Source of the DNA: Megaleporinus macrocephalus
Taxonomy: Eukaryota > Chordata > Actinopteri > Characiformes > Anostomidae
Length of the DNA stretch: 64,000 bases
Direction: 5' to 3'
Assembly: GCA_021613375.1 (NCBI GenBank)
Contig: CM038711.1
Coordinates: 14,470,576-14,534,575, forward strand
In this document: positions 47,272 to 58,770 of the stretch, piece after piece
Numbering within the stretch: position 1 is the stretch's first letter
Layout: each line of letters begins with the position of its first letter
Program-made: the position numbers and the translations under genes
The notes under the pieces: generated by a model
Told to the model about the DNA's origin: nothing
Databases searched by the model: none
What the model saw: only the letters and a program-made list of their open reading frames with translations

Positions 47272-47626
47272 ACACGCCGATTATCGTTACGTATGCATCG
47301 CCATCTGGTTACTTGCCAATCATGGACAATATCCGATTAGATCATCCTGTCAACCGTGCATGTTGTAACAAAAAAGCTGATAGAATTTACTGTGACAATA
47401 ATAAAACACTGCTATACTGTCCACTTCTAATTTCAATCACAACATATCGCAAGTAATAAATAACAACATAATTACAATATGATATGCTGACCATATTGCA
47501 GAGTCCTAGTAAATAATAATGGAATGCAAACTAACTTTTGCATTACAAGTGTGACAACTTCGTTCATTTATCTGGGTACATTTTTATTAAATATATTTAT
47601 ATTTAGTATAAAACACAGAATAGCAC
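47272..47626 (+). repeat. Second copy of the 44.3-kb core, without direct repeats
   Basis: TATGCATCGCCATCTGGTTA, CATATTGCAGAGTCCTAGTA and ATTTAGTATAAAACACA match 44301-44635 in the same orientation at high identity. It carries about 17 extra bases after GATTAGAT and lacks the flanking 82-bp repeats. Confidence 0.88.
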
Positions 47627-47759
47627 AATTTCATTCATAAAATATAACAATATTGTTGTGCCCTATTATATAGTAATGAGAATGAGGAAGGAAAGTCTGG
47701 ACCTGCTGACATGTCCTGAGAGTGTAAGGGGCTAATTGGATTGATTTGATTTACCTGTT

Positions 47760-48240
47760 GTGGTTCCTATATACATCAGCATACTGTGAGTGATTGCACT
47801 GGCTCTAGATGGGCCGATGTGATGAGGGCTAAAGGAACACAGCTTGGCCGTCGCCTTCTCCTCGCTCGGCGTATTCCTGCTGACTCCATCAGTGAAGGGT
47901 TTAACAGCAGGCTGCATGGGGCTCCGCCAAGGTAAACAAAGCCTTTTCCTCACAGCCAGACACCCAGAGCAAGCAGAGCCTTGAACAAGTCCCCCCCCGC
48001 CCCACCTCCCACACTTGCTCAGCCTTCTTCTCCGTCTTTTTTCCCTTCGTTCTCCTCTCCTCTGTGGCCTTTGTTGCTGCATGTCTCTCTTTCTCTCTCT
48101 TCACTCTCTCCATCACTTTTCACCCCCTCTGCTGGCTTGATTGTACTGATGACCTCAATCAAAAGACAATTACCCAAGCGAGGGCAGGAGGCAATTATGC
48201 CCCATCAACGTGAGATTGAGCACACCTGAATGGAGACGGC
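47760..48240. promoter_or_regulatory. Candidate regulatory block, GC-richer, no repeats
   Basis: This is the most GC- and CpG-containing block of the window, with C-rich and CT-rich pieces (47985-48075 and 48085-48105). On its right are AATCAAAAGACAATTACCC and GAGGCAATTATGCCCC, which hold ATTA/AATTA homeodomain-like cores. The minus-strand frames at 47732-48116 are Arg-rich readings of the CT tract and I do not call them genes. Confidence 0.35.
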
Positions 48241-51200
48241 TGCTTTTTTCCCCAGCACAGCGATAAGGAAAGATACATGAGTAAACTTTGAGAGGGAGGG
48301 GAGAACTTGGATAACCGGAGGGGGAGTACGTAGCGTCTCAAATGCTGATCTCTCAATAACATTAGATGCACCAAAGGTCCTGTTCACAAAGTTTACTGTG
48401 ATCCGATCATGGTTATCAGATCATTATTCAATTAACGTGGCACATTAACAGCAGCCCTGTTCTAATGTATCTTCTGCGTCCAGATATTGATCAGATCTCC
48501 TTTAGCCGTGCAACACAAAAAAGACTGCATCAGGCTAGTGTGGCACTGTTGTGAAGTAGGTGGTTTCTAAACAGGTTATACTGTGTTTAATGCTTCATAA
48601 AATATTTTTTGCAATAGTAGCCCAAGCATTCCCAGCCATTTTAAACTACTTCATGGAAAGTAAATATAACAAGCTATGTATAGCTTGCCTAACAACGACA
48701 ACATGAGCACAGTAGGGGAAAAAAAACATGTACTAAAAATCACAGCCAAGAATGGTGAGAGAATTGCGTACTGTCCTACGCAGGTTGCTTTTCAATGTTC
48801 ATATTTTTAAACTTACATCTGAATGTGTATGCAGACCCCTAAAAATAACTTCTATAATAATAAGGTGGGACTGAAACACAGGCAAGAAATTGAGGCAGAA
48901 ACCACATCCAAACCCGTGCACAGATTACTGCTGAAGTGGTTTAACAGCGTTATTACTAATCGCTTTAGATAAACAAATAAATGACAGCACATCTGTTATA
49001 CACTAACATTATATCACATGCTGTCTTGTTGTATGACCATTAGTGACCGGCACTGTTACGCGGAGGTTCTCCCTTGCTGTCTGATCAAAAAAACTGCATT
49101 TGCCTACATGCACAATGGTTCTGGTTTATCTATATAAAGACACCACAATACAATTCATTTTTTGTGGAACTGCTACTTTTTGTTTTATATATGTACTACA
49201 TGCGTTTGCTTTATAGATGTACTATGGTCAGTTGCAGTTACAGACATCTCTACGGGCTACAGAGAAACTAAAGGTTCTTTAAATGAGCTGATAATTGAAC
49301 AATTAACATATTTTTCATCTTATTTAGCACATCAGTAGACCATCATTTCTTCAGAACAATGTGCCCAGTTTTTCAGAATAACTGCAGTGAAATAATAATT
49401 GATTATAATGAAGTCATTTTTTAAATATAATTGCACTCATGTTTCTTACTTTTATGTGTAGGCCCATGTACAGACAGTACAAGTGATTTTGTACATATGG
49501 TAAATATTCAGAGAATACACAGAATAAAGGCCTGGAAATCACAAGTTCCCTTTTGTGTTGCCTGTTAACAATGCACTGTTACTCTATTACTCACAGTCTG
49601 GCAAAACTGTACCCATGTTCTTTATCTGAATTTACAGTAACAGCTAAAATGATCATGCCATTTCTGTCCTTTACATTATTATTACAATTTTTTTCAACTT
49701 GTTAGTGTTACAGTTACTAACTTATTATTTGTTAGCAACTTAAAAGTTGCCAGATGACTGCATTCAGAAAAAAAGAATTATTCTAAAACCATGATTGATT
49801 TAGGGCAGTAAATCTACATAGGAAATAAAATAATATTTTAAAAAGCTGGAAGACTTTTTCCTGAGCTTGTATGCTGTACAACTGTGTTACAAATGCAGAC
49901 TTATATTAGACAGACTTCAGTTTAGTCATGGCAAAAGATAACCATGCAAGTTTTCCTTTTGTATGAAGCAGCAAAAAGTTGTAGCGAGATGCGTTTCATT
50001 TAATCTGCTTTACTTGAGATTACTGAGATATGAATATTATGTATGTGCTGTGATGATGTCAATTGGTATACTAGCAGCCCTGTTGGTTAATGTTATTTTG
50101 CCCTGCCCACTGATGCACAGTGTATTTTGACTTTAGGTAGATTTTTAGCAGAAGTACATTAGAACGAATGATGACTGTGTACTGTCCTGGTTAAAGAAAT
50201 AAATAAAAGTCTTTATGTATTCCGTACCAGCTAAACTCAATGTTGAAATTCTATAAAGTTGCCATTAAGAGAATTCTCTTTGTAATAAATGACAAATATT
50301 TCTACCTGTTTTTGTCATCTAATTTCATTTAAAATTTGGTACAATAGTATAGAGAAAGAACTGAACTAAACTATTAATTTTTTCTATAGTTTGCCAAAAA
50401 ATTAACAGTGTTTCAACATTTGCTATATGAACACATTGTAATTCTAGGAATTTCTCCACTGAGCACAAAGAAAGGCAATTACAAACAGTTCTATTCAAAT
50501 GAAAAATAGCCACTAATTACAGTATGTTGCGTAATGCTTTTAGCAAGCGCTCCTTAAAAACAAGGATAGGGGGATAAATAAATAAATAGTGACAAGTCTT
50601 TCAGAACTGATGGTGCATTAAGAGATGAATGAAAAGTCTTTCCGTTATGTCTGGCTGCACAGGCTCTAAAAAGCCTTGCTGTAGAGCGAGAACGAACAAT
50701 TACCCAACTCACAAGATGACATGACATACCAGAAAATTAAACCTGATAATCAAAAATCACACTTTGCTTTGCATTAAGCCCCTTTTCACAGGCCTTACAG
50801 ACTGCGTCCATGCTTTTAAAATGTGTAGCTAAGTTGCAAATGCAGTGAGAACAAACAAAGAAATTCCTTAATGTGGCATGCTCAGTCTATAAAACTGTAT
50901 ATCTGGCTCAACTCTGATAAGCACCTTCAGATTCCATCACTCCCTCACAGGGTTCCATAGAGAAAATTAAAGCATTTTTCCAATCGATACTGTCCCCGTC
51001 GCAAGGGGAGATGGAACGACATGGTAATTTACTGAATAAGAGGTTAATGGGCATGTGAATGGGGGTGGAGGGAGGACAAAAACCATGATGGTGGGGGAAT
51101 GATGTGGCGAAGGTCCAGCACATGGGGTTTCTCAGATGAGGTGCTATTGTGGCTATTCTGTGGCTAAAATCGAAACCCTGCTGCTCAAAACAATCTTCAG

Positions 51201-51629
51201 ATTACCCGCTGGATAACAGCACATATGCCTTGCAGTCGAGCACAGTTTCACACAGACAACACTCAGCCTGGTGGCGTTACATTTCAACCACACAAAAAGC
51301 ATGGCGTATATCAGGGCTGTCACAGATGCTAGATTAAGCTTAATTACTTGGTCTAAAACAAAAAAATTAAAATATTCAAATGTTTTGTACCCATGAATCC
51401 ACAACAATTAGTTAGTGTAATGATAATGCATATTTCAAATTTGCCTACTGGTCTCTGTCTCGTGGTAAGAATAAGCAGCCAGATGGTCATGCCAATTTAT
51501 ACCATTATTATCTATTAATAAAAAAGTCTATTCAAATGCTTCAGGGTTTATTATGTTTCCTACAATGAATTGGCTGCAATCTGTGAAAGCAAAGCATAAT
51601 TTGTTACTGTTGATTATTATTGGTTGCCA
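48241..51629. other. Long non-genic stretch, no recognised feature
   Basis: No transposon ends, arrays or exon-like blocks recognised; a short AAAT run lies at 50574-50588. Confidence 0.5.
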
Positions 51630-51725
51630 TTTTTAACAGCTACAGTATGCAGGATTCGGTGACTTCTCTGATAGAAATGTGTTCTAGCCCTCAACATGCG
51701 GAAGAACATCTTGAACTTTTTGCAA
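51630..51725 (+). repeat. Short interspersed repeat family, copy 2
   Basis: AACAGCTACAGTATGCAGGA followed by GTGACTTCTCTGATAGAAAT and CATGCGGAAGAACATCTTGA lines up with 5150-5335, with many substitutions. Confidence 0.4.
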
Positions 51726-51854
51726 TGCATTTTGGACTCCCTTCGAGAACAAATAAAACTGATGACTGTGAGCTCATTAAAAGTGAATTTAAACAAACAT
51801 CCATCATGTCATCACATCAATCTTGTCAGTATCATATTGATTTTGCATTTGAGC

Positions 51855-52290
51855 CCTAACACTCCCCCTTTCTTTAACTGTTAACTGCCTTGTTCTGTCT
51901 GTCTGTGTCCTTGTTTACATTTCCTGTCTTAGCCATGTGCTTCTGTTTATGTTTTGGTCACGTGTCCATCCTTTGTTTACGCACCCCACCTCTTCCAAGT
52001 CTGTGTCTCCTCCCATTCTAAGGTCTTCCTCGTTTCCTGTTTCTATTTATACCCTCTGTTTGCTCCCTGTCTTTGTCATGCATTAACGCCTACGTCTGTA
52101 ATGTTACAAGTCTGTCGTATTCTTTCCTGTTGTGTTTTTATGTTCTAGTCCGTAAGTCCTGTTCTTGTCTTTTGGCTATTTCCTCTGTGTCATCTTGTTA
52201 GTTGGTTAGTGTTTTACTAGTTCTGTTTATCACCATGGACAACAACAAAAGACAATTGCAGTTTCTTGTGTCCGTCTTCGTTACAGTTTA
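51855..52290 (+). mobile_element. Possible solo LTR or LTR fragment
   Basis: The segment is rich in TGTCTTTG, CCTGTTT and CTCCTCCCA phrases and has a TATTTATACC element at about 52043, followed by TGTCATGCATT. This style is familiar from fish Gypsy-type LTRs. It ends near CGTCTTCGTTACAG. I cannot define a pair of LTRs, a duplication or a primer-binding site. Confidence 0.35.
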
Positions 52291-52788
52291 TTAATAATAA
52301 TACAAGGTGACTCACGGCAGTGCAGGTATACTGGAGTTTAGCCTTATTTCTCAATTTTTTAACAAACAGTCTTAAAATGTACTCATTCATTATTAAAAAT
52401 AGTTGGTGTAGATTACTAAGATGCTTACATAATCGCTCGACTAAGTAGTATTGTGAGATTTGCATTGTCAGGTAACAACACTACAGCCGGTGGCTGTTGT
52501 GGCAGGTTATTAAGAATTGGTTTTCAAATCAATTAGAACAATCAAAATAGCTACATTTTGGCACCACCTGCACACACAACACAATAAATACACTATCATA
52601 CTGAATTTGAATGTAAGGTTTTATGAAGAACACAAATATCAAGCAGGAGCTCTTTTTGGTTTCACTTGGTAAAACAGTCCGCCTTAGTTTCACTTCTTTT
52701 GTTATTTGTACATCACAGATTTCAACAAAACAATGTCAGGTACACAAGCCGGTGAAATGCAATGTTGTTGTTATTATTGTTATTATTA

Positions 52789-52825
<37 letters not shown>

Positions 52826-53632
52826 GTATTATCCATCAACTCAAGAATAGTCCTAGTATACACTGTTTAAGCAAAGTGTCTTCTATTCCAGTGTATGCAC
52901 TTACAAACCAAAAACAATCCTATACAGTGACACTATACAGACTGCATAATTATTCTGCTGGCCAGACGTTCAGATGTGGCTGAAAGTGACATGCTATCAG
53001 ATCTGTAAATGGATCTCCTGGCCCATCTTCAACACTCCTGATTAATTCCCCCGTGGGCTATTTGGCAACAAAACAGGCGCCAGGGAAAAAAAAGTAGGCT
53101 CTTCACGACACGTTTCTGTCTGCACAGGAATTATAGAAGTCCCACAACTCCCAGGAGTGTAGTCCACACTGTGTGCTAAAACTCACCACATCAGCATGCT
53201 TATACACTAGACTGTTGATGCTTACACCTGCCAGATCATCCCATGATGCAAGTTAGTTCAGTAATAGGTTTACCTACAAAGCAGCTCATTTTAGGAGCTC
53301 AGTCACTTTATCTGCTTTTATTACATCATTTAAGAATTTAAGAGGGTAAATGCATAAGGATAGCCCCAGGGCTTTGCAGCCCCACAGCCTATTAAAGCGA
53401 AAGAAAAGAGGGGGAGGGAGGGCTAGAATCCACTTGACACAACAGATGCCAAAAGATCTGCAGCATAACTAGTGGGGCATCATGACTCGTGCCTGAAAAA
53501 CCATCGAAATTTAGTTGGTTTGGAAACAAATGTGGAAAAAATTAGATTTGACTGCTACGTACTTAGGAACCTCACAACAAATGCGTAAGGTTTAACATGC
53601 AATGCTTTCATATTTATGAACAGTCAGTGTTT
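52291..53632. other. Non-genic stretch with a TTA/TTG microsatellite
   Basis: Only the microsatellite is recognised. A balanced segment at 53020-53095 (GATTAATTCCCCCGTGGGCT and AACAGGCGCCAGGG) may be worth a conservation check. Confidence 0.45.
52764..52825. repeat. (TTG/TTA)n microsatellite
   Basis: GTTGTTGTTA followed by about eighteen TTA-type units with two GTTATTATT interruptions. The two overlapping open frames through it read as poly-Leu and poly-Ile. Confidence 0.95.
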
Positions 53633-53639
53633 ACATATA

Positions 53640-54486
53640 CAATCATGGCCAAAAGTTTAGAGAATGGCACAAATTTTGGTTTTCACATAGTTTGTTTTAT
53701 TAGAACCATTTGTCAGATGTTTATATGAAATAATGAAGTACAGTTATAAGCATTCTATACGTGTGTTAACTATTTATTAACAAATACATTAAAGTGGCTT
53801 CTTTGCTGCCTTTCTTGACACCAAACCATCCCCCAAAAGCCTTCTTATCATTCAGATGCACTCACACTTGCCCTGCCATTCCTTAGCAAGTTCTGCACTG
53901 GTTGTGACCCGATCTCTTATCTGCATCCTCTTTAGGAGATGGTCTGGACGCTTGCTTGACTTTCATGGACTTCCTGAAGCCTTCTTTACTGCAACTGAAC
54001 TATTCTACTTGAGGTTCTTGATGATTGGATAAATGGTTGATTGGGGTGCTATCTTACAAGCAGCAATATCCTTGCCTGTGAAACCCTTCTGATCCAATGC
54101 AATGAAGACTACACATGTTTTCTTGAAGGTAACCATGGTTAACATTAGAAAACTTTAAAGAACCACTACCCTTTTAAAGCAACCAGTCTGCTCTTCTACT
54201 CAGCATGACAGAGTAATATCAGCTTCTCCCGTCCTGTTCTCATTAACCCTTTCTCCTGAGCTAACAAGATCATCATGATGTTTGCAGGCCGTTGTGTAGG
54301 GCTGAAATACAGTGGCTGGAATGCAGTAATTTTTGTGATAATTTTTCATGGCAGGGAATGACTTTATCTGATCACTCTTCACAATCTAGAGTTAATACAA
54401 ACTGCCATTATAAAAACTGAGGCAGCAAACTAAAAATTTGTAAAAGCCAAAATTTGTGCAATTCTTAAAACATTTGGCCACGACTG
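53640..54486 (-). mobile_element. Internally deleted Tc1-type transposon
   Basis: The left end CAATCATGGCCAAAAGTTTA and the right end, inverted, CAGTCGTGGCCAAATGTTTT are terminal repeats. Both are followed by the motif GCACAAATTTTGG. TA precedes the left end; the right flank has TT, so the duplication there is mutated. At 847 bp it lacks the catalytic part of its transposase and is non-autonomous. Confidence 0.88.
53805..54136 (-). pseudogene. N-terminal DNA-binding part of a Tc1-type transposase
   Basis: From the ATG at 54136-54134 the minus strand reads MVTFKKTCVVFIALDQKGFT, then IAACKIAPQSTIYPIIKNLK and, after stops, KRPDHLLKRMQIRDRVTTSA and AELAKEWQ. This is the pair of helix-turn-helix domains by which Tc1 transposases bind their own ends, including the arginine/lysine-rich linker between them. 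Several stops break the frame. The sequence then jumps to the 3' terminal repeat, so the DDE catalytic domain is deleted. Confidence 0.82.
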
Positions 54487-56030
54487 TTGTGTTATTAGCA
54501 GTGTCCACATGTCTGCGTAATGGACATGCTCAAGTAAAAAAGAGATTTGGCTAAGAATTTGGAATTCAGCACAGACAAATAAAAGAGTACTATTACAAGA
54601 TTTTACTACAAAAAATTGTAAGCCAACTTTTTAGCATAAGAGTTATTTATTTGGATGCTAGTCTGAAATGGGACTGAGGTTAGATGACACTTGGCATCAT
54701 GAAAAACTACAAAACTCTGCGAGACCAGGATGAACGATAAGGCTTCAGCCTATATGGCAATCTTTCATAAACATCACTAGCAGCGTTGTACACTCTGCTG
54801 TCAGATTTTCATTGTTTTCCTGTTAGCTGTGAGACTGTCTCCTTTTCCACTTGCCAGAGAGTAAAAGCCAGACTGTGACTTGGTCTCTAGCACAGTCACT
54901 CTCTCTATTTCTCTTCCTCGCTTTGTCCTATAACCACGTTCTTTGGTTTCTTTACAGTCTCTGCTATGATGTCCATGTTGAGAATAGAGAGTTAGCTGCT
55001 TCTTAAAGTTAGCTGAAGACCCATTCTTTTTAATGTTTGACAAGGTGCTGTAACCTGTTACGCAGTTCTCGCTAGAGGTCTTGTGTCTGCTTCTCCGTTA
55101 CATAGTGCTATAGCAGGCAATGTGGGCCAGCAAGTTTACCAGCAAAACTATTTTAAAGCTATTATTTTAACATAAACTTGTTACATATTATTGTTTAAAT
55201 GGAAATCCCAAAGTCTCTGAACAATTCGCTGCATAACAGAGAAACTTACTGACTCTGGTTTCATTACCATGGTTGTGATAGCAACCTGGATTCATGATGT
55301 CGACAGAACAGTGACGCAGCAGTATTTATGTAAAAAGAAATCATTAAAAATCTTTTCTCAGGGGACTATTATGCATAACACACTGTATCCACCTCTCCGC
55401 CTCAAATAGATTAAAAAAATTATTTCCAGGCAAAGATTTTTCTCAAAATTAGCGTAAAGCATTGTGTCAGGCATCAGGCAGCACATGTGTACCCATTTTC
55501 TATTATAACATTCCGTGAGGGAGCTTTTGGAGGCATTAAACTCTTTTGGTTTGCCTGGCGCCTATCAAAAAAACCCTGAAACCACTCTGACTTTGTAAGC
55601 TTCTCTAGAACAAAGCACATCACATCAAAACATTTTAAATGACACTTCATACCTGAACAGTTAAATTATGCAGGTGTTTTGGAAAATCAATGGAATTTCC
55701 TATGAATCCAAAAGTATTTCACAGTTCAAATACAAGTGTTGAAATATTAAGACAGAACACTGAATAATAATTACTGACAAGTCGATAAAAGAGCCTGGGT
55801 CTAAGTTTCTACAGTACTACTGGAAAATGAGACTTAGGCTTGTGAGATTTTCCTAAGGAAAATCATCAGCACTGGTTAACATAGCAGGTGATGTGTAAAC
55901 AACCCAGAATACTGTTATACAAACAGTAGAAAATAAACACTTTGGTGTCCAAAGGAAAATAATAAAACCAGTGTAAATTTAAAACAAAAATATCAACCAA
56001 TAACATCCTTTACTTTGCATGTATGTTAAT
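54487..56030. other. Non-genic stretch with one inverted short repeat copy
   Basis: Only the repeat at 55060-55120 is recognised. Confidence 0.5.
55060..55120 (-). repeat. Short interspersed repeat family, inverted copy 3
   Basis: Read on the minus strand it gives CTATAGCACTATGTAACGG and later GACCTCTAGCGAG, matching the start and the GACCTCTxGTGG motif of 5150-5335. Confidence 0.4.
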
Positions 56031-56038
56031 GTAAAAAG

Positions 56039-56185
56039 TAGAGTTGGAAAGATCAATCTGCTATGTATCGGACATGTAGCCCTGCCGTGGCATTTAGCCC
56101 CACCCTTGATCAGTATCGGCTATCGGCCGATCGCGCTGAAAAGCGATCGGAATCGGCCTCAAAAACGCTGATCAGTCCATCTCTA
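56039..56185. mobile_element. 147-bp hAT MITE, deletion derivative of the 24.9-kb family
   Basis: The ends TAGAGTTGGAAAGATCAATC and ...GATCAGTCCATCTCTA are flanked by identical GTAAAAAG (56031-56038 and 56186-56193). The left 36 bp correspond to the left end of 24885-25714 and the remaining 111 bp to its right end (GTAGCCCTGCCGTGGCAT onward). The roughly 680 bp between are deleted. Confidence 0.93.
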
Positions 56186-56211
56186 GTAAAAAGACTTTAA
56201 TCCATGTGCTT

Positions 56212-56350
56212 TTGGAACATTTCTAGTGGTTCATTCATTATAAACCTTTCACAGGATATAAAGGGCAGCTTTCATTTCCAAATGATATAAAAAAGAATGA
56301 GAAAATGGAAATAGATTTTTTTTTCGCTGGACAGCAACAATATTTCTCTG
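56212..56350 (+). repeat. Inverted-repeat element family P, partial copy
   Basis: TTTTGGAACATTTCTAGTGG, AAATGGAAATAGATTTTTTT and GCTGGACAGCAACAATATTT follow the right half of the 32237-32452 element. It lies 26 bp beyond the hAT MITE and runs directly into the large inverted repeat at 56347. Confidence 0.6.
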
Positions 56351-56833
56351 GCCAGACACTTGTAAGCTAACTTTGTTCTTGGTTTGGTAGCTTGCTATAA
56401 GTTGATCAAATCACATTTGGGTTTGGCTGGTTCATGTGAGTTTTGGAAAGAATTTTCTTGAGGCTGGATCAGTTTTGGATTCAAAACAAGTCTAACTAGG
56501 GCAAAATTATATTATAATGTTTTTTTTTGCTATAAGACTACATTATATATGTATTAATACATCAATATATTTTATAATGTATGTTAAAATATATATTATA
56601 GGATATATTCAGGTTTAGACCAAAGTTTCAGGCCCAAATAATGTCCAGCCTAATAGCATAGTAATAGTAACAATACCAGCAGCCTTCAGACTAACTTAAC
56701 ATGGCAAGCTTAAGCTCAGATGATAGCTATTAGCTGTTTTAAGTGATTTACTGGCTGTTAAAATGTGGTCTGTTTAACTTACAGCAAGCTACCAAACCAA
56801 GAAAAAGTTAGCATACAAGTTTCTGGCTGGAAA
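56347..56833. repeat. Large inverted repeat, arms of about 72 bp
   Basis: The left arm 56347-56418 contains ACTTGTAAGCTAACTTTG and CTTGGTTTGGTAGCTTGCT. The right arm 56761-56833, inverted, contains the same phrases with few changes. About 340 bp of AT-rich DNA separates the arms. A foldback or MITE-type element is likely; no target duplication is clear. Confidence 0.85.
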
Positions 56834-58499
56834 AAATATTAGCATGTTTATTTTCTCTTGGTTAAATAGGTCTATGCTGTTTCCACATCGTTTCCATTCC
56901 TAATAGTTCTGATGGTTCTCCTTTGAATATTGCCCATCATGTAAAAGCAGCGTGTCCTGCTAGCACAAGTCCCCAATCCCAAGAAACTAATTTTACTGAC
57001 TTCATAACACTTACTCATAATAACTGAAAAGTCGATACATTTTCCAACTGAAAAATGAGACAGTGGAAGTAGGCTTGTGGGATTTTTTAAAAACATCAGA
57101 TCATACCCCTTATCACCTTATTTGATGGCCATCCATTGACTGCTCACACTGAAACTATTGATCAGCAAATGCTTAAGCGTCTAGGTCCATTTCAGAGGCA
57201 AAAAAAGAAACTCCACTTTAAACTTCCACTTTAAATCCTTATGATTTAAACACTAGCTCCTGTCACAAGAGCCAAAATGATTCAACAACCTTTTAGTTCC
57301 AAAGAGTTTAATGAGAAAAAAAAACGTAAAAGGCACAAAAAAGAAGAACAAAAACACATTGTTGGCGGCCAAATGACTTGTTAATTCTGAAGGCTTTCAG
57401 CAGTCAGCTAGGTTAATCTGTTTGTACCCAATGAAATACCTCTCATCGAGAAAAGAGCAGAAACAAGCAAATGACCAAGGTGTCAAATCACTTGGGTGTG
57501 AGCGGCTGGGCGGTAGATGGGATAAGGATTACACTGACCGGAGTCTAAAGCAGTGGCAAGGAGGCCACTAGTGCTATCAAGAGTCCTGCGGGAGTTGGAG
57601 TGTGCACATTAAAAATGATTAATGTCTTCCTCCAGCCGCCACACTGCCTCCTGCCTTCAGAGTCAGGAAGAGGAATGGGCTGCAGGAAGCAGAACCTGGC
57701 TAATCTGATAACATGTGGAGGGTAGAGAAGATACTGTTAAAACACACTGCACTATTACTGGTGATGCACAGACAGGTTTTGACTCAGTTATAGGATATAA
57801 CACAAACAATGGCATGAGGAAGTCCAGATCTCTGCAACTATATTTGGAAAGGCAAGGCCGTCACAGTTCCAAGGCGTGACTTAGTGGAGGGTGATATGAC
57901 AGTAAGCTATTACTACTGCAATACTACTGCAATAGGTTACTATTGAAGAGTATCGTGCAAAATTCAGAGGCCACCCTTCATTTATATTTCCAGTCAAAGC
58001 ATTACTGACAAGGTATTCATAACTCATTTAGATATAATTTTAGACATAGTAAAATGCGTGAAAAAAAAAGACCTGCTGCACTGTCATTTAAAAGCCAAAT
58101 CAGTTTTCATCTATTGTCCCTACCTCTTAGCCTTACCCCTTTGATTGTGCTTTCACGTCAGGGTAGGGTTTTCTGATTCCTGTAGAGATAGTGACCCTCG
58201 AAGCGGAGGTGTTCCAGAGTTACACAGAGTGTTACAGGGGTGTTACAGCTTCCTGACAAACAACTAAAGAAAGCTATAAATGTAAGTCTTTTCTCTGTTA
58301 CAAATTACATTAACCACTGTATCATCTTAATGTTGTTGCAATATATTATAGCCCTTTTATTAATAAGAAGTATAAATATTTCTCCTAGTATGCTGACATC
58401 ATAGTAGATAGCTAAAGTTAGTAGACTGTTATTGCTGATTTGTTCCACATTGTAAACTTGATATGTGCCCTAAATTCAACACAGCTGAAATTAATTTAG
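56834..58499. other. Non-genic stretch with one balanced-composition block
   Basis: 57590-57715 (GATTAATGTCTTCCTCCAGC onward) is GC-richer and repeat-free. Otherwise nothing is recognised. Confidence 0.45.
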
Positions 58500-58770
58500 T
58501 TAAATTCATATTATATTATATTATACATCATGTATACAGTCTATACATGTAAATAGTACTGATTTTTGTTGCACATTTGCACTGCTGACTACATAACTGA
58601 TTAACTGTACTACTGTTATCACTCATACACACTGTGAGACCTTTTCTATTTCTATTTTTTATTATGTATATTTTATTTTTTTTATATTCTATATTTAATT
58701 TTTTGTAGCAACATGTGGAATAGCTACTGGATGCCTCTGGGATCAATAAAGTCTCTATCTATTTATCTGT
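58500..58770 (+). mobile_element. LINE 3' tail (…GGGATCAATAAAGTCTCTATC)
   Basis: TTGCACATTTGCACTGCTGA, an AT-rich body and the end CTCTGGGATCAATAAAGTCT followed by CTATCTATTTATC are typical for the 3' terminus of fish non-LTR retrotransposons that end in a short tandem repeat. No coding region remains. Confidence 0.6.

Noticed and set aside
47732..48116. Arg-rich minus-strand frames as a nuclear protein
   Set aside because: The Arg/Lys runs come from the CT-rich tract read on the other strand; the two frames overlap and neither has a domain.
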